A stretch of 64,000 bases of DNA from Nigrospora sphaerica. Lineage: Eukaryota > Ascomycota > Sordariomycetes > Amphisphaeriales > Apiosporaceae. A model generated the notes under the pieces. The model had not been told where the DNA came from and made no database searches. It saw nothing but the letters and a program-made list of their open reading frames with translations. Shown here in pieces: positions 9,678 through 20,298 of this stretch. A program made the translations under genes and the position numbers. Within the stretch, counting starts at the first letter, position 1; the number at the start of each line of letters is the position of its first letter. The stretch lies in the NCBI GenBank assembly GCA_018287875.1, contig JAGVVL010000022.1, forward strand, positions 4,340,001 to 4,404,000, written 5' to 3'.

Positions 9678-11557
9678 ATGGCAATCCACAGCCTCCTCCG
9701 TGCCAGAGCTGCCGGCGCCCTTGCGCGCGGCGCCCGCGCCCCCTCGCCGCAGTTCGCGTACGTCCACGGCCTTCCGCACCGAGAACGTTACTAACCCAGG
9801 ACTCCATGTCCAGCCGCCTCCTCAGCACGACCCGGCCACTGCGCGCTGCGGACAACAGCGATGACCTGAACAAGATCTCCAAGCACATCACCCAGCCCAA
9901 GTCTCAGGGAGCCTCACAGGCCATGCTGTACGCCACAGGCCTGACGGAGTCCGACATGGCCAAGGCCCAGGTCGGCATCTCGTCGGTGTGGTACGAGGGC
10001 AACCCGTGCAACATGCACCTGATGGACCTGTCGGCTATCTGCAAGGAGTCGGTGGCCAAGGCGGGCCTGGTCCCCTACCGCTTCAACACCATCGGCGTGT
10101 CCGACGGCATCTCCATGGGCACCACGGGCATGCGCTACTCGTTGCAGAGCCGCGAGATCATTGCCGACAGCATCGAGACCGTCATGGGTGGCCAGTGGTA
10201 CGACGCCAACATCTCGCTGCCCGGCTGCGATAAGAACATGCCCGGCGTGCTCATGGCCATGGGCCGCGTCAACCGCCCCAGCATCATGGTCTACGGCGGC
10301 ACCATCAAGCCCGGATGCAGCAAGAAGAACCCCGGTGCCAGCCTCGACATTGTCAGCGCCTTCCAGGCGTATGGCCAGTTTATCACGGGCGAGATCACCG
10401 AGGAGCAGCGCTTCGACATCATCCGCAACGCTTGCCCCGGCAGTGGCGCCTGCGGCGGCATGTACACAGCCAACACCATGGCTTCGGCCATCGAGACGCT
10501 TGGCATGACGCTGCCCGGCAGCAGCAGCTTCCCGGCCGAGTCGGCCGCCAAGCGCACCGAGTGCGAGCACATCGGCGAGGCCATCAAGAACATCATGCGC
10601 GAGGACATCCGGCCGCACGACGTCATGACGCGCCAGGCGTTTGAGAACGCCATGATCGTCGTCAACATTCTGGGCGGCAGCACCAATGCCGTTCTGCACC
10701 TCATCGCCATCGCCGACAGCGTGGGCATCAAGCTGACAGTGGACGACTTCCAGGCCGTCAGCGACCGCACGCCCTTCCTGGCCGACCTCAAGCCCAGTGG
10801 CAAGTACGTGATGGAGGACGTGCACAAGATCGGCGGTACACCGGCGCTGCTGCGATTCCTGCTCGAGGAGGGCATTATCGACGGCAGCGGCATTACCGTG
10901 ACGGGCAAGACGATGAAGCAGAACGTCGAGGACTGGCCCGAACGCTTCCCGGCCGACCAGAAGGTCATTCGGCCCATGAACAACCCCATCAAGCCGACGG
11001 GCCACATCACCATCCTGCGCGGGTCGCTGGCCCCCGGCGGCGCCGTGGGCAAGATCACGGGCAAGGAGGGACTGGTCTTCAAGGGCAAGGCGCGGTGCTT
11101 TGACCAGGAGGATGAGTTCATCGCGGCGCTGGAGCGCGGCGAGATCAAGAAGGGCGAGAAGACGGTCGTCATCATCCGGTACGAGGGCCCGCGCGGCGGC
11201 CCGGGCATGCCCGAGATGCTGAAGCCGTCATCGGCCATCATGGGCGCCGGCCTCGGCCAAGACGTGGCCCTGCTGACCGACGGCCGCTTCTCGGGCGGCA
11301 GCCACGGCTTCATCATCGGCCACATTGTGCCCGAGGCCATGGACGGCGGTCCCATCGGCCTCGTCCGCGACGGTGACACCATCACCATCGACGCCGAGCG
11401 CCGCGTCATCGACTGGGACGTCAGCGACGCCGACGCCGACGCCCGCCGCCGCCAGTGGTCCGCGCCCCCGCCCCGCTACACCAAGGGCACCCTGAGCAAG
11501 TACGCCCGCGTCGTCAAGAACGCCAGCGAGGGCTGCATCACCGACGGCGCTGCGTAG
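9678..11557 (+). CDS. ILV3: Dihydroxy-acid dehydratase, mitochondrial
   Basis: This enzyme catalyses the third common step of valine and isoleucine synthesis (also feeding leucine and pantothenate), converting dihydroxy acids to 2-keto acids with an Fe-S cluster in the mitochondrial matrix. I model exon 1 as 9678-9757, encoding an Arg/Ala-rich presequence ([20 protein letters not shown]), an intron 9758-9825 (GTACGT donor, TACTAAC branch, CTCCTCAG acceptor), and exon 2 as 9826-11557, giving 603 aa. Probable cluster cysteines are C88 (GNPCNMHL), C161 (CDKNMPG) and C236 ([14 protein letters not shown]). The second family signature [12 protein letters not shown] is intact. The nearer AG at 9798-9799 would shift the frame, so the distal acceptor is preferred. 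An alternative model starting at 9806 would lose the presequence. Length and motifs fit an active enzyme. Confidence 0.95.
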
Positions 11558-12262
11558 AGGGGACGAGAAAGCGGCGCACAAAAAGGTGGAAATGGATGGA
11601 AAAGCCCCCGGGCAGGTGTACATAATATTACCAATTTACTTGGAGACTACTAGATTTCACGGCAGGGCTGGCTAGCTGGTAGGCGGGCTTAGGTCTGGTT
11701 TTAAAACAAAACGGCGAACAAGAGCTTTGATTTCATCTTTTGGTTCCTCACCCGGCCCAGACTGGGCGGGTCTCCGTCTCGTTTCCGGGAGGACGGCCTT
11801 TTCACGCCGGCCTCGACGTGTCGGGGCTACCTTGGGCCATGGCGTCGACGTGTTGGTGCGACTGCGAGTACGTAGGGAGGCGACGCAAGCGGTACACATG
11901 TGCCATGTACCGGTTCCCCTGAGAAGGGTCATCAATCATCTGCGTCTCCAACATCATTGACCATCCATGTCCCTCACACATACTCTCTCTTTCCCATCGC
12001 GGAGTCCGCCGACGCAACGGTTCCACTCGCCACACGCCCTCTGCTGTACCCGCCCCTGGCCTGCTAAACCCGCCGAAGCCGAGCGCGCACACACCGCAGC
12101 CCCGACGGCACGAGGAATCGTGAACGCTCACATCGAGTGGCTGTTTCCCTCCACGCAAGTAAAGTTCAATTCGCCAATGCCCTTTTAAATAAAGATTCCG
12201 TTTCCCCGCTCTATGCCCCGCCCAGTGAATGCTACTTGTTGGCTCCCCCTTTCCCCTTTTGC
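11558..12262. other. Intergenic between convergent ILV3 and LOA1-like gene
   Basis: The two genes converge, so this holds both 3' flanks. There are AT-rich polyadenylation-like strings near 11620-11640 and 12175-12195. No gene was recognised. Confidence 0.5.
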
Positions 12263-13243
12263 TCATTTCCGCCCCTTGGTCCAGGCCTCGACAAAGGCGG
12301 CCTTGTCGCGCAGCGTCAGGCCGACGCGCTTATTCCGTGCCAGGCGGGCGAGGGCCTCGCCGACGCGGTCCAGGACCCTGTACTGCTCGCTCGTAGGCTT
12401 CTCCTCGACCTCGCCCTCCTCGTCGTCGTCGCTCGAGCTCGGCGCGAGAGGGTCCGCGTCGCCGACGACGTCGCGGTTGATGACGGCCTCGGCGATGCGC
12501 ACGCGGATCAGGTGGGTGGGGCGGGAGAGCAGGTTCCAGAGGAAGGTGGCGTAGGTGCCGGGCACGGGGGTGGTGATGTCCTGCGGGGTGTAGCGCATGC
12601 TGATGGGGAAGATGGGGGCGTCGGCGGGGGCGGCGGTGAGCGAGGGGCTGAAGGGCAGGATGCCCTTGCCGTTGGTGGTGCTGCACTCGGGGAAGACGAC
12701 GATGACGCGGTGGCGGTGACGGGCGACGAGGGCGCGCAGCGTCGTCAGGCGGGAGCGCTCGGCGGGCGCGGGGGCCAGGCGCACGGGGGCGAGGGCCTGC
12801 AGCACGGCTCCGAGCAGGGAGACGCGGCGCACCTTGGTGGTGCCGGGGTAGCCGACGACGAAGACGGGGTCGAAGATGGCGGCCAGGTACAGGGCGTCGA
12901 CGGGGCTCGTGAACTGGGCGGCGACGATGGAGCCCGGCTGCGGCACGCGTGATGCCGGCTGCTGCGACAGCGACCCGCGCTTCACGCCGTCCAGCTGCAG
13001 GTCCACCCACCAGATGCCCGGGATGCCTAGCATGCCCCAGAGGAGCAGCTTGCGGACCACGGCCGGCAACGGCAGGTACGTCAGGAAGAGGAAGTACACG
13101 AGGGCGTACGTGACGAACAGCGGCAGCCGGAACAGGAAGATGACGGCGTGCAGCGCGAGCTTGGGCGTCGATATGCTCGTCGTGTGCGGCAAGAAGGGCG
13201 CGATGCCCGTGCTGCGGTCACGGAACTGGCTGTATTTCTCCAT
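12263..13243 (-). CDS. LOA1: Lysophosphatidic acid acyltransferase, LOA1/Vps66 type
   Basis: This single-exon gene encodes 326 aa. Yeast Loa1 is an ER and lipid-droplet lysophosphatidic acid acyltransferase with oleoyl-CoA preference. The protein has a hydrophobic N-terminal region (about residues 30-75, with LPLFVTYALVYFLFLTYLPL), then the acyltransferase core with AAQFTSPVDALYLAAIFDP, followed by VFVVGYPG and the PlsC-type substrate motif VIVVFPECSTTNGKGILPFS. The C-terminal part carries an acidic run (SSSDDDEEGEVEE) before an amphipathic Arg/Lys-rich tail. The position of the usual HX4D catalytic histidine reads Gln-Phe-Thr-Ser-Pro-Val-Asp here, so the histidine is not evident; this may be a trait of the subfamily. 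Assignment rests on FPECSTTNGKG and the overall layout. Confidence 0.78.
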   Translation of the reverse strand: MEKYSQFRDRSTGIAPFLPHTTSISTPKLALHAVIFLFRLPLFVTYALVYFLFLTYLPLPAVVRKLLLWGMLGIPGIWWVDLQLDGVKRGSLSQQPASRVPQPGSIVAAQFTSPVDALYLAAIFDPVFVVGYPGTTKVRRVSLLGAVLQALAPVRLAPAPAERSRLTTLRALVARHRHRVIVVFPECSTTNGKGILPFSPSLTAAPADAPIFPISMRYTPQDITTPVPGTYATFLWNLLSRPTHLIRVRIAEAVINRDVVGDADPLAPSSSDDDEEGEVEEKPTSEQYRVLDRVGEALARLARNKRVGLTLRDKAAFVEAWTKGRK

Positions 13244-13260
13244 GGCGGAAGGCGCCCGTT

Positions 13261-13298
<38 letters not shown>

Positions 13299-14889
13299 GT
13301 GGTGGTGGAGAAGGAGGAGGCTGGGGCGCGGACGCGGCGTTGGAAGACCTGCTGGTTCGCGGGCGTCTCTTTTGTTTTCTTTTTTTTGTTTCCCTCGGAG
13401 GCGAACGTGCGCGCGCACGTGGTGGCAATCGCGGGCTAAGGGTGATGTGTACAAGAAGCCTACCACTGCCCTCGGGATGTCTGAGGTTCAAGGATTCAAC
13501 GTCAAGAGGCCGGCGGCGGGCTAGCGAGACATGACAACACCACAAGTCCAAAAGACGGGGGGAGGGACCCGAGCGGTGCGGATTGGTGACCAGGTGAGAT
13601 GGAGGGACCACTGAGAGGCTCCGCGGTGGGGTTGGGCGGTATACGAATTTGTATGTAGACAGAGACAACAGGGTCGCGGATGATCGTGGGTGATGAGAAC
13701 GGTGGTGTCTGAGTCCGAACAGGCCAAGTTTTGCGGGGGAAAAGGGGGTTCAGCCCATCAGGATTTCTGATCCCGTGTCACGAGAAAGGCTGCCGGGCAG
13801 TGTTGGTGTCCAGCCAAGAATGAGCCGCCAGCACAGCAGCGAAGGACAGGAACGGACGATGGATGACATGTGAAGACGGACGGGACGGCTGATGAGCACG
13901 AAGGCGGCATGTCGACGACCTGATGGCCACAGTTGTGCAGTGGGGACATTTTATTTGCCAGGTAGCTCTGTGAGCTACGAGCTATCGCTAGATACCAACA
14001 TTCATCCCTCCACCTCCAACGGGCGCAGGGCGGCCGGTAACGGTATGGGACACATTATCAGCTCCGAAAAGAGGTACGTACATATGTACTCGTAACGGCT
14101 GATGCGTGTGTAGCTCCAGGAGGGGCTGAGATCCATGAGAGGTACAACCTTGCGAGGAATAGTGGCTGATTACAGTTGAGTGGCTGACGGGTGGCTGGTG
14201 AGGAGAGGCCTGTAAGAAGTACCCGGTACCGGCGGTGCAGTGTTCCGGTGGACCGAGCTTCCGCGCCCAGCAACGGTTGTTCCTTACCGCATCGGGCGGG
14301 CGAGTAAACACAGAAATTGGATGCTCATCGCAGCAAATTGAACAGACCCAGACCGCCCCGCCCAAACCGTCCGCCTGCTGGTCATCTATCCTTTCTGATC
14401 CGGTACAATCCACCCCGTCATTCCCCGTCCAGAGTGCTTGAATGGCGAGCCCGTGTGTCTCAATCGCTCCCTTCGAATAGCAATAGCCTGTTTGTTGGTC
14501 GCCTGTGCGTAGGCATACGTGCGTGCGTGTGTTGTCGCCGTAACCCCCCCGTCCTACGCCCGTCGCTAAACCCTCGAGCTATTCGCTCGTCGCCCCTCGT
14601 ATATCCATCCGTCGGCGTTGGATATCTCCATCCACCATACAGCATACGCGGCGCATCTCCCCACCCAAAACAAACAAACCCATGCCTCCACCAGCACCGG
14701 TACCAGCAGCACCGACCACGCTCTGATTTCCCGCCTGGCAACCGGCGTACACTGCAACCCACCCCAAACACCCCGTCCACACCCGTCACGACGCCTTCTC
14801 CCGCTGCTGCCGCCGCTTCTCCGTCCGGAGCCGTGCTTCTCGCTTCAGTCGTCGCCTTCCAGCTCGTCGTCCGTCGCAAGAACACCGCT
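13244..14889. other. Divergent promoter region between the acyltransferase and kinesin genes
   Basis: It includes a (GGC)n microsatellite at about 13262-13299 directly upstream of the acyltransferase start, a T-rich run at about 13377-13390, and a long C/T-rich leader (about 14640-14880) before the kinesin ATG. Open frames of 60-270 codons here are low-complexity Pro/Arg/Ser readings of GC-rich DNA and are not supported as genes. Confidence 0.5.
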
Positions 14890-17800
14890 ATGGACACGGA
14901 GAACGGCCCTCCCAGGCCGTCGGCCCTGCGCCCGCCCTCGCGCTCGCGCTTGCCGACGAACCTGCCCTCGGCCGTTCTCGCGCAGCAGAACCACCACCAG
15001 CCAGGCCAGCCCGCCATCGGCCTGCACGAGGTCTCCGACTCGCAGAACAATACGCGCGCTCAGAATACCCTGCTGCCCGCCCCCAGCGCCGGCATCAAGC
15101 GCGCCCTGCCGCCGCCCAGTACGTAATATCCCGTTCCATCTCGGGGCGCCCCGTCGCTCCTGCTAATGACGACGCAGGTTCCCTACCCGAGCCCAAGCGT
15201 AAGACCCTTACCGAAAGGGCAGGGGATTTCCCGGCGGCCAAATCTCATCTCGTCGCGCCCACCCCTGCTCGGAATATTGCCAAAACCACCTCGCTCCGGG
15301 ACATTGGCATGTCAGTAAGTGCTGTATCCCTTTACGCATCGTCGTGATTGGGAGTGTCGATTTCACGGCATTCGCATCGACTCGTCGCCTTCTTGGACTC
15401 GACATCGTCTTCCCTTCCCAATGCATTCCACCATGGCCCAACCCGATCCCGCCCCCTACGTCGTCGCCCTGATACTGCGCCTGCTGCTGGAGCTGGCCCG
15501 CCTCGCCTGCGCGCGTTGCTACCGCAGCGTCCGGCCCTTGCTGTCACGCCTGTGGCACGCCCTGGACGACCACCGCCAGCTCCAGCACCTGGTCTTCTCC
15601 TTCCTCACCTGGGCCGTCCGCCGCCCCCTCGCCCCCTCGTCGCCATCGCATCCGCCGTCGGACGAGCCGTCGACCGAGCTCGTTTCGCAAGCCCTGTGCG
15701 ACGGCCGCGAAGACTACGGCGTCCGCGGCAACCTCTTTGAGGGCCCGGGCCGGGTCCGCGGCTTTAGTCTCAGCCTGGCTTGGCTGGACAAGGAGGACCA
15801 AGGGGCCAAGGGCATCGCCCTGCAGCTCAACGCCGGATATGCCGTCCACAACCGCAAGCCATGGGAAGACGTCGACTGGTCCGAATCACTTCATGTCCGC
15901 CAACACCTCCAATTACGCGATCCCCGTACCACTGATTGTCCCGGTGGAACTGCTCGTTCGAGAATGCTGACATGGCGGCTGCTAGCAGATCAAGGCCCCC
16001 GCCTCGTCACGGCCCGTGTCTCACCAGTCTGCAGGCTCCCGAGCAGCCTCCAACAGCAGCTATGCCGGCAGTATCGCCGGCAGCCGGCCGCCATCTCGGT
16101 CCTCCCACACGTCATATCACACCCGCTCCGCCAGCGCGCGGTCGGGCACCTCTAAGGGTAGCGCCCGGCCCTTGACATCGATGAGCGTTCAGGAGGAAGA
16201 TAAGGTGGAGAAGAAGAACCATGGTACGGCCCGTCCACACCCACCATTCCGGACGAAGATGAGTTGCAGTGCATTACCAGTCAGCAAAACGCGCAAGTGC
16301 CGCTCACAGTATGACTTGTCGGCAACCTACAAAACACCCCTCCCACCCGACAGAGAAGTGTCTTTGTCGCGGCAACTGTCGTCTCTCTCCCTGAAGGATG
16401 GAGGACCGGCAATCGTTGACTCGGGCCGCGAACGTAAGAAATTCACCGCGCCAGAGCCAATGACGCCAGTTCGACGAAGTCCAATGGCCAGCAGTCATAC
16501 GCCTTGTCCCAGAGGCGATGCTGCGGCAAACAGAGGTTCAGTACTGGACGGAAGTATTCGACGGAATCCAGTGGTTCCCAAGACGCCGTCGGCCAGAGAC
16601 ATGCAACAACAAGCTTTCAGGGTCGAGTGGTCCGTGAAGAAACTGGCCGAGTCCAGAGGGGCGCCCTGTTCATCGCCTGCCAAACAACCCAGGTTTTTGA
16701 CCAAAGAATCTAACGCCACTGGCTTTACAGCATTCGATGTCGACGAGCGGCTGGGTAAATTCGAGTCCGAATTCAAGGCCATGCAGAACATGATCAACAC
16801 CTCAATCTCGGGCCAGAAGAGTCTCGAAGAGGATGTCGCCAACGTGCGGCAAAAGGGTAAGTGGGTAGGAAGACGGGTTCTGTGGACTTGTATTAATGCA
16901 CGTTCCAGCGACCGAGCTCGAGCAGGTGCGGAGCGACCTTGAAACGAGAAAGTCGGAGCTGCAGTCGGAGCTTGATCAGGCGGAACGTAAAATCTTCGCG
17001 CTTGAGCGAGACTTGGAGGATGAGAAGAGAGCTCGGCGTAACGCCACCGAAGACTTGATGCGCGATCACAGGAATGACATCGATGCCCGGATACGCGAAT
17101 TCAACAGGGAAAAGGACGAGCTTGAGCGTGAAGCCCGCCAACGCATAGACAACATCAGGGAGGAGCTAGCCAGGGACTTTGCTCAGCAGCTCAATGAGTC
17201 GCACAAGGCCTTCGAGGCTCTGGAGAGGATGCTCGAGGACGAGAAACAGAACGCACAGCTACGAAGCCTCGCCAGCGGCAAGGACATGGAGGTGCAGCTG
17301 GCACAGCTCGAAGAGACACGGAAGGAACTCAGCCGCGCCAAGGCTGTGCAGGACGACCTTAATGCGCTGCTCGCGCGCAAGGAGGCGCGCATCTCGGACC
17401 TCGAAAACCAAGTAGCAGCCGGCCAGACGGCGCTCATCCATCTCAAGGGCGACGAACAGAAGCAGCTCGACAACTTCCGGGTTATGTCACAGGAGAAACA
17501 GGCGGCGCTGGACCAGGCCGCGGAGGCCCTCCGCCAAGCCGACGAGGCCAAGGCCAAGCTCCGGGTCGAGGAGACGCGGCGGCGCAAGCTGTTCGAGCAA
17601 CTACAGACACTCAAGGGCAACATCCGCGTCATGTGCCGCATCCGCCCCGGCCGCAACGACGGCCAGAATGCACAGATTGCGACCGAGATTGGCGACTACG
17701 ACGACCAGTTCGGCAAGATGACGGTCATGGTGCCCGCCAAAAACTACATGGAGCAGGAGGTGCTGGAGCCGCGCCAGTACGATTTCGAGCGCGTGTTTGT

Positions 17801-18742
17801 CCAGAACGAGTCGAACCAGAAGGTCTTCGATGAGATCAGCCAGCTCGTACAGAGCGCTCTGGACGGTCAGCGAGTGTGCATCTTTTGCTACGGCCAGACG
17901 GGCTCGGGCAAGACGTACACGATGAGCAGCGGGCCGGGTTCCATCATCCCGAGCGCCACCGAGATGATCTACCGGGAGACGGAGTCGCTCAAGGATGCCG
18001 GGTGGACCTACAAGATGACGGGCTCTTTCACCGAAGTGTACAACGAGAAGCTGTACGACCTGCTCGGCTCCGACGGCACCAGGAACCAGGTCGACCTGCG
18101 CCAGGACCCCGTGACTAAGAAGTTCTTTGTCACGTCGCAAGAGGCCGAGCTCGACTCGCCAGCCGCGGTACAAGCCATGCTCGACACGGCTATGCGCAAC
18201 CGCACCGTGGCGGCCACCAATATGAACCGCGAGTCGTCGCGTTCGCACTCGGTCTTCACGCTCAAGCTGAGCGGTACCGATGTGGACGGTAACGTGAGCG
18301 AGGGCGTGCTGAACCTGATCGATCTGGCGGGTTCCGAGAGGGTCAAGGAGTCGCAGGTCGAGGGCGAGAATTTCAAGGAGGCGGCCAATATCAACAAGAG
18401 TCTGTCGACGCTTAGCCAGGTCATGACGGCGCTTGCGGAAAACTCGAGCCACATTCCCTACCGCAACTCGGCACTTACCCGGATGCTGGAGAGCTGTCTC
18501 GGCGGCAACTGCAAGACGCTCATGTTCGTCATGATTAGCCCGCTGAAGGACGACATCAAGGAAACCATCAGCAGCTTGGACTTTGCCACAACGGTATGTT
18601 TTTACGCTTTTGCCCGAGACGACTATGTGATTGATGACTTACTGTTCTTCTGCAGGTATCGAAAGCCAAGACGTCGTCACAGCATTCGGGTCCGCTCAAG
18701 CCGGTCAAGACGGGCAAGTCGATGATTGCGAAGAAGCGCTGA
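14890..18742 (+). CDS. klpA: Kinesin-14 with C-terminal motor (Kar3/KlpA type)
   Basis: This is a minus-end-directed motor acting in spindle assembly and nuclear fusion. Modelled exons are 14890-15118, 15178-15314, 15989-16856, 16909-18593 and 18656-18742, giving about 1001 aa with all phases compatible. The first 410 residues are Ser/Pro-rich and basic, and probably carry an ATP-independent microtubule-binding tail. Residues about 413-645 form a long coiled coil. The motor follows from GNIRVMCRIRPG (about 648) with P-loop GQTGSGKTYTM (about 740), switch I NRESSRSHSVF and switch II DLAGSERV. The neck-before-motor order defines kinesin-14. Intron 2 (15315-15988, 674 nt) is unusually long and holds a coding-like ORF. 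A 57-nt segment at 16224-16280 (GTACGG...CAG) could be a further intron that keeps frame. Start chosen as the first ATG giving the typical N-terminus MDTENGPPRPSALRPPSR. Confidence 0.92.
15427..15960 (+). other. Coding-like ORF inside kinesin intron 2
   Basis: Between the good donor at 15315 and the acceptor at 15988 lies an open frame with strongly GC-ending codons. It starts around MAQPDPAPYVVALILRLL (ATG at 15433) and keeps coding character to about 15895. The N-terminal part is hydrophobic and may form a membrane helix, followed by a Pro/Ser-rich linker and a region with GNLFEGPGRVRGFSLSLAWL. I do not recognise the family and it does not resemble kinesin tails. It may be a nested gene, a captured gene fragment, or extra kinesin exon sequence with different splicing. 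Confidence 0.35.
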
Positions 18743-20298
18743 GGGGCGGCGTGTGGCCAAGTCCCCTTTTCCGGGAGGTCGGACGGGACCTCCTCTGGTT
18801 TCAAGCGTGCGAGTGAGGACGAACGCCGGTGTTTTCTATGGGAAAGATACCTATCTGTTGGAGTTGGCATGTTTGAATGCGGTTTTTTTATCCTCCGACT
18901 TTTGTTTCTGCTTCTTCTTCATCTCCTTTTTCGCTCGGCAGCTAGTGTCAGGAATGGAGAGTGGAACGGAGAGGGGGTCTCTTATGGTGTCTGGCGTGAA
19001 CGGTTGGGGCAAGAGAGGAAGGAGTGCGGATGGCATGTCTTTTTGTTTTGTACTCGAACCCCCCAACTGCCCACCCGCTTCGAACAGGGAAACCCACCGA
19101 TGCAAGTTCTGGATGCCGCCGGGGTTGGAAAGAACTACTCGCTGGCATTCCACCCGCTCGAATAGTTACCATGCGCATTGCGGAAGAAGGGCGGCGGAAT
19201 TATAGACATATAGGCGTTCCGTGAGACCCGTCTATAGCACATAGGAAGCACAGAATACCACAGAGTCCTGCGTGGGCAGCCACTGAACATTTCACCAACA
19301 GGGCGCCGAGGCCAGTCATTATCAACGTGGAGGGACGAAGCACTGGCAAATGGGAGGGACACGCTCCTCTCGCTGGGTTTCGGCGCTGGGCACCATGGGC
19401 AGGCGGCTGACCTAGGTGTTCCATCTGTCTGGCGCGTACGAGGTCTCAGAAGGAGCATCAACACTAACGCAGGGTGTTGGGAGGTACGAGTGGGCGTGGT
19501 ACTGAAGCAGTGGATCGTGTCAAAGCCGGAGCGCGACAGCGTGATGTCGAGGGGTTTGTATATATATATACGGGTGGTTTGTGTGAAAGCTATGTGCAAG
19601 AAGCTATGTGTTGCGCGCGCGCGTGTGTGGAGGACGGCATGGAAAGAATTTACTCATCCATCCCGAGGTCGTTAAACCCCTATGCACCTTCCCTTCCCTC
19701 CCTTCATATGATGCCATCCCATTGCGTGCTGTTGGTAGGGATGTACCCAGCCCCGTATCCTCCGCCTCATTTCATAAACCCTCCCGAAAAGGCGGTGGTT
19801 CATGACATGGGGGGGACTGTATATGTGTGCGCTTGCGCCATCGACACGGGTTCTTTCCAATCGTCAAGACCCCCACCCTGGGAAGCAATAGGGGGGGGGG
19901 GCCGAAAGAAGAGAAGAAAAAAAAGAACTCCGCGATGCATGCCATGCTGTTGTTGCTTCCCTTTTCTCCCTTCCTCTGTGAAGGGGGGGTAAGGCGGAAG
20001 ATGAACAAAGGGAAACCGGAAAAAAAAAAGATATAGAAAAAGCCGCAGAATGATCAGCCTGCAACGCCCCTCTCGTCGCTGTGCCCATGCCCCGTAATAA
20101 TGCTTTGCCATGCCATCGTTGGTTTTCGTGGTCGTTTCCCTTTCCGTCTATTCGTTTTGTCCGCCTCTTCTGTCCGCCGTTCTTCTTCTTGTTGTTCTTC
20201 CTCCCTCCTTTTCCCCCTTATTCCCTTCTGGTGTGTATCACCTCGCGAGTCCCCCCCCCCCCTTTTTTTTTTCTTTCCTCCCTTCGGCCTTCGGGGTC
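18743..20298. other. Convergent 3' flanks of the kinesin and HET-domain genes
   Basis: It is rich in T/C and G homopolymers, with a short (TA)n at about 19558-19570 and a G run at about 19890-19899. No protein-like reading was recognised on either strand. Confidence 0.5.

Noticed and set aside
9914..11005. 363-codon minus-strand frame across ILV3
   Set aside because: It is the antisense shadow of a conserved, GC-third-position-rich gene and resembles no protein.
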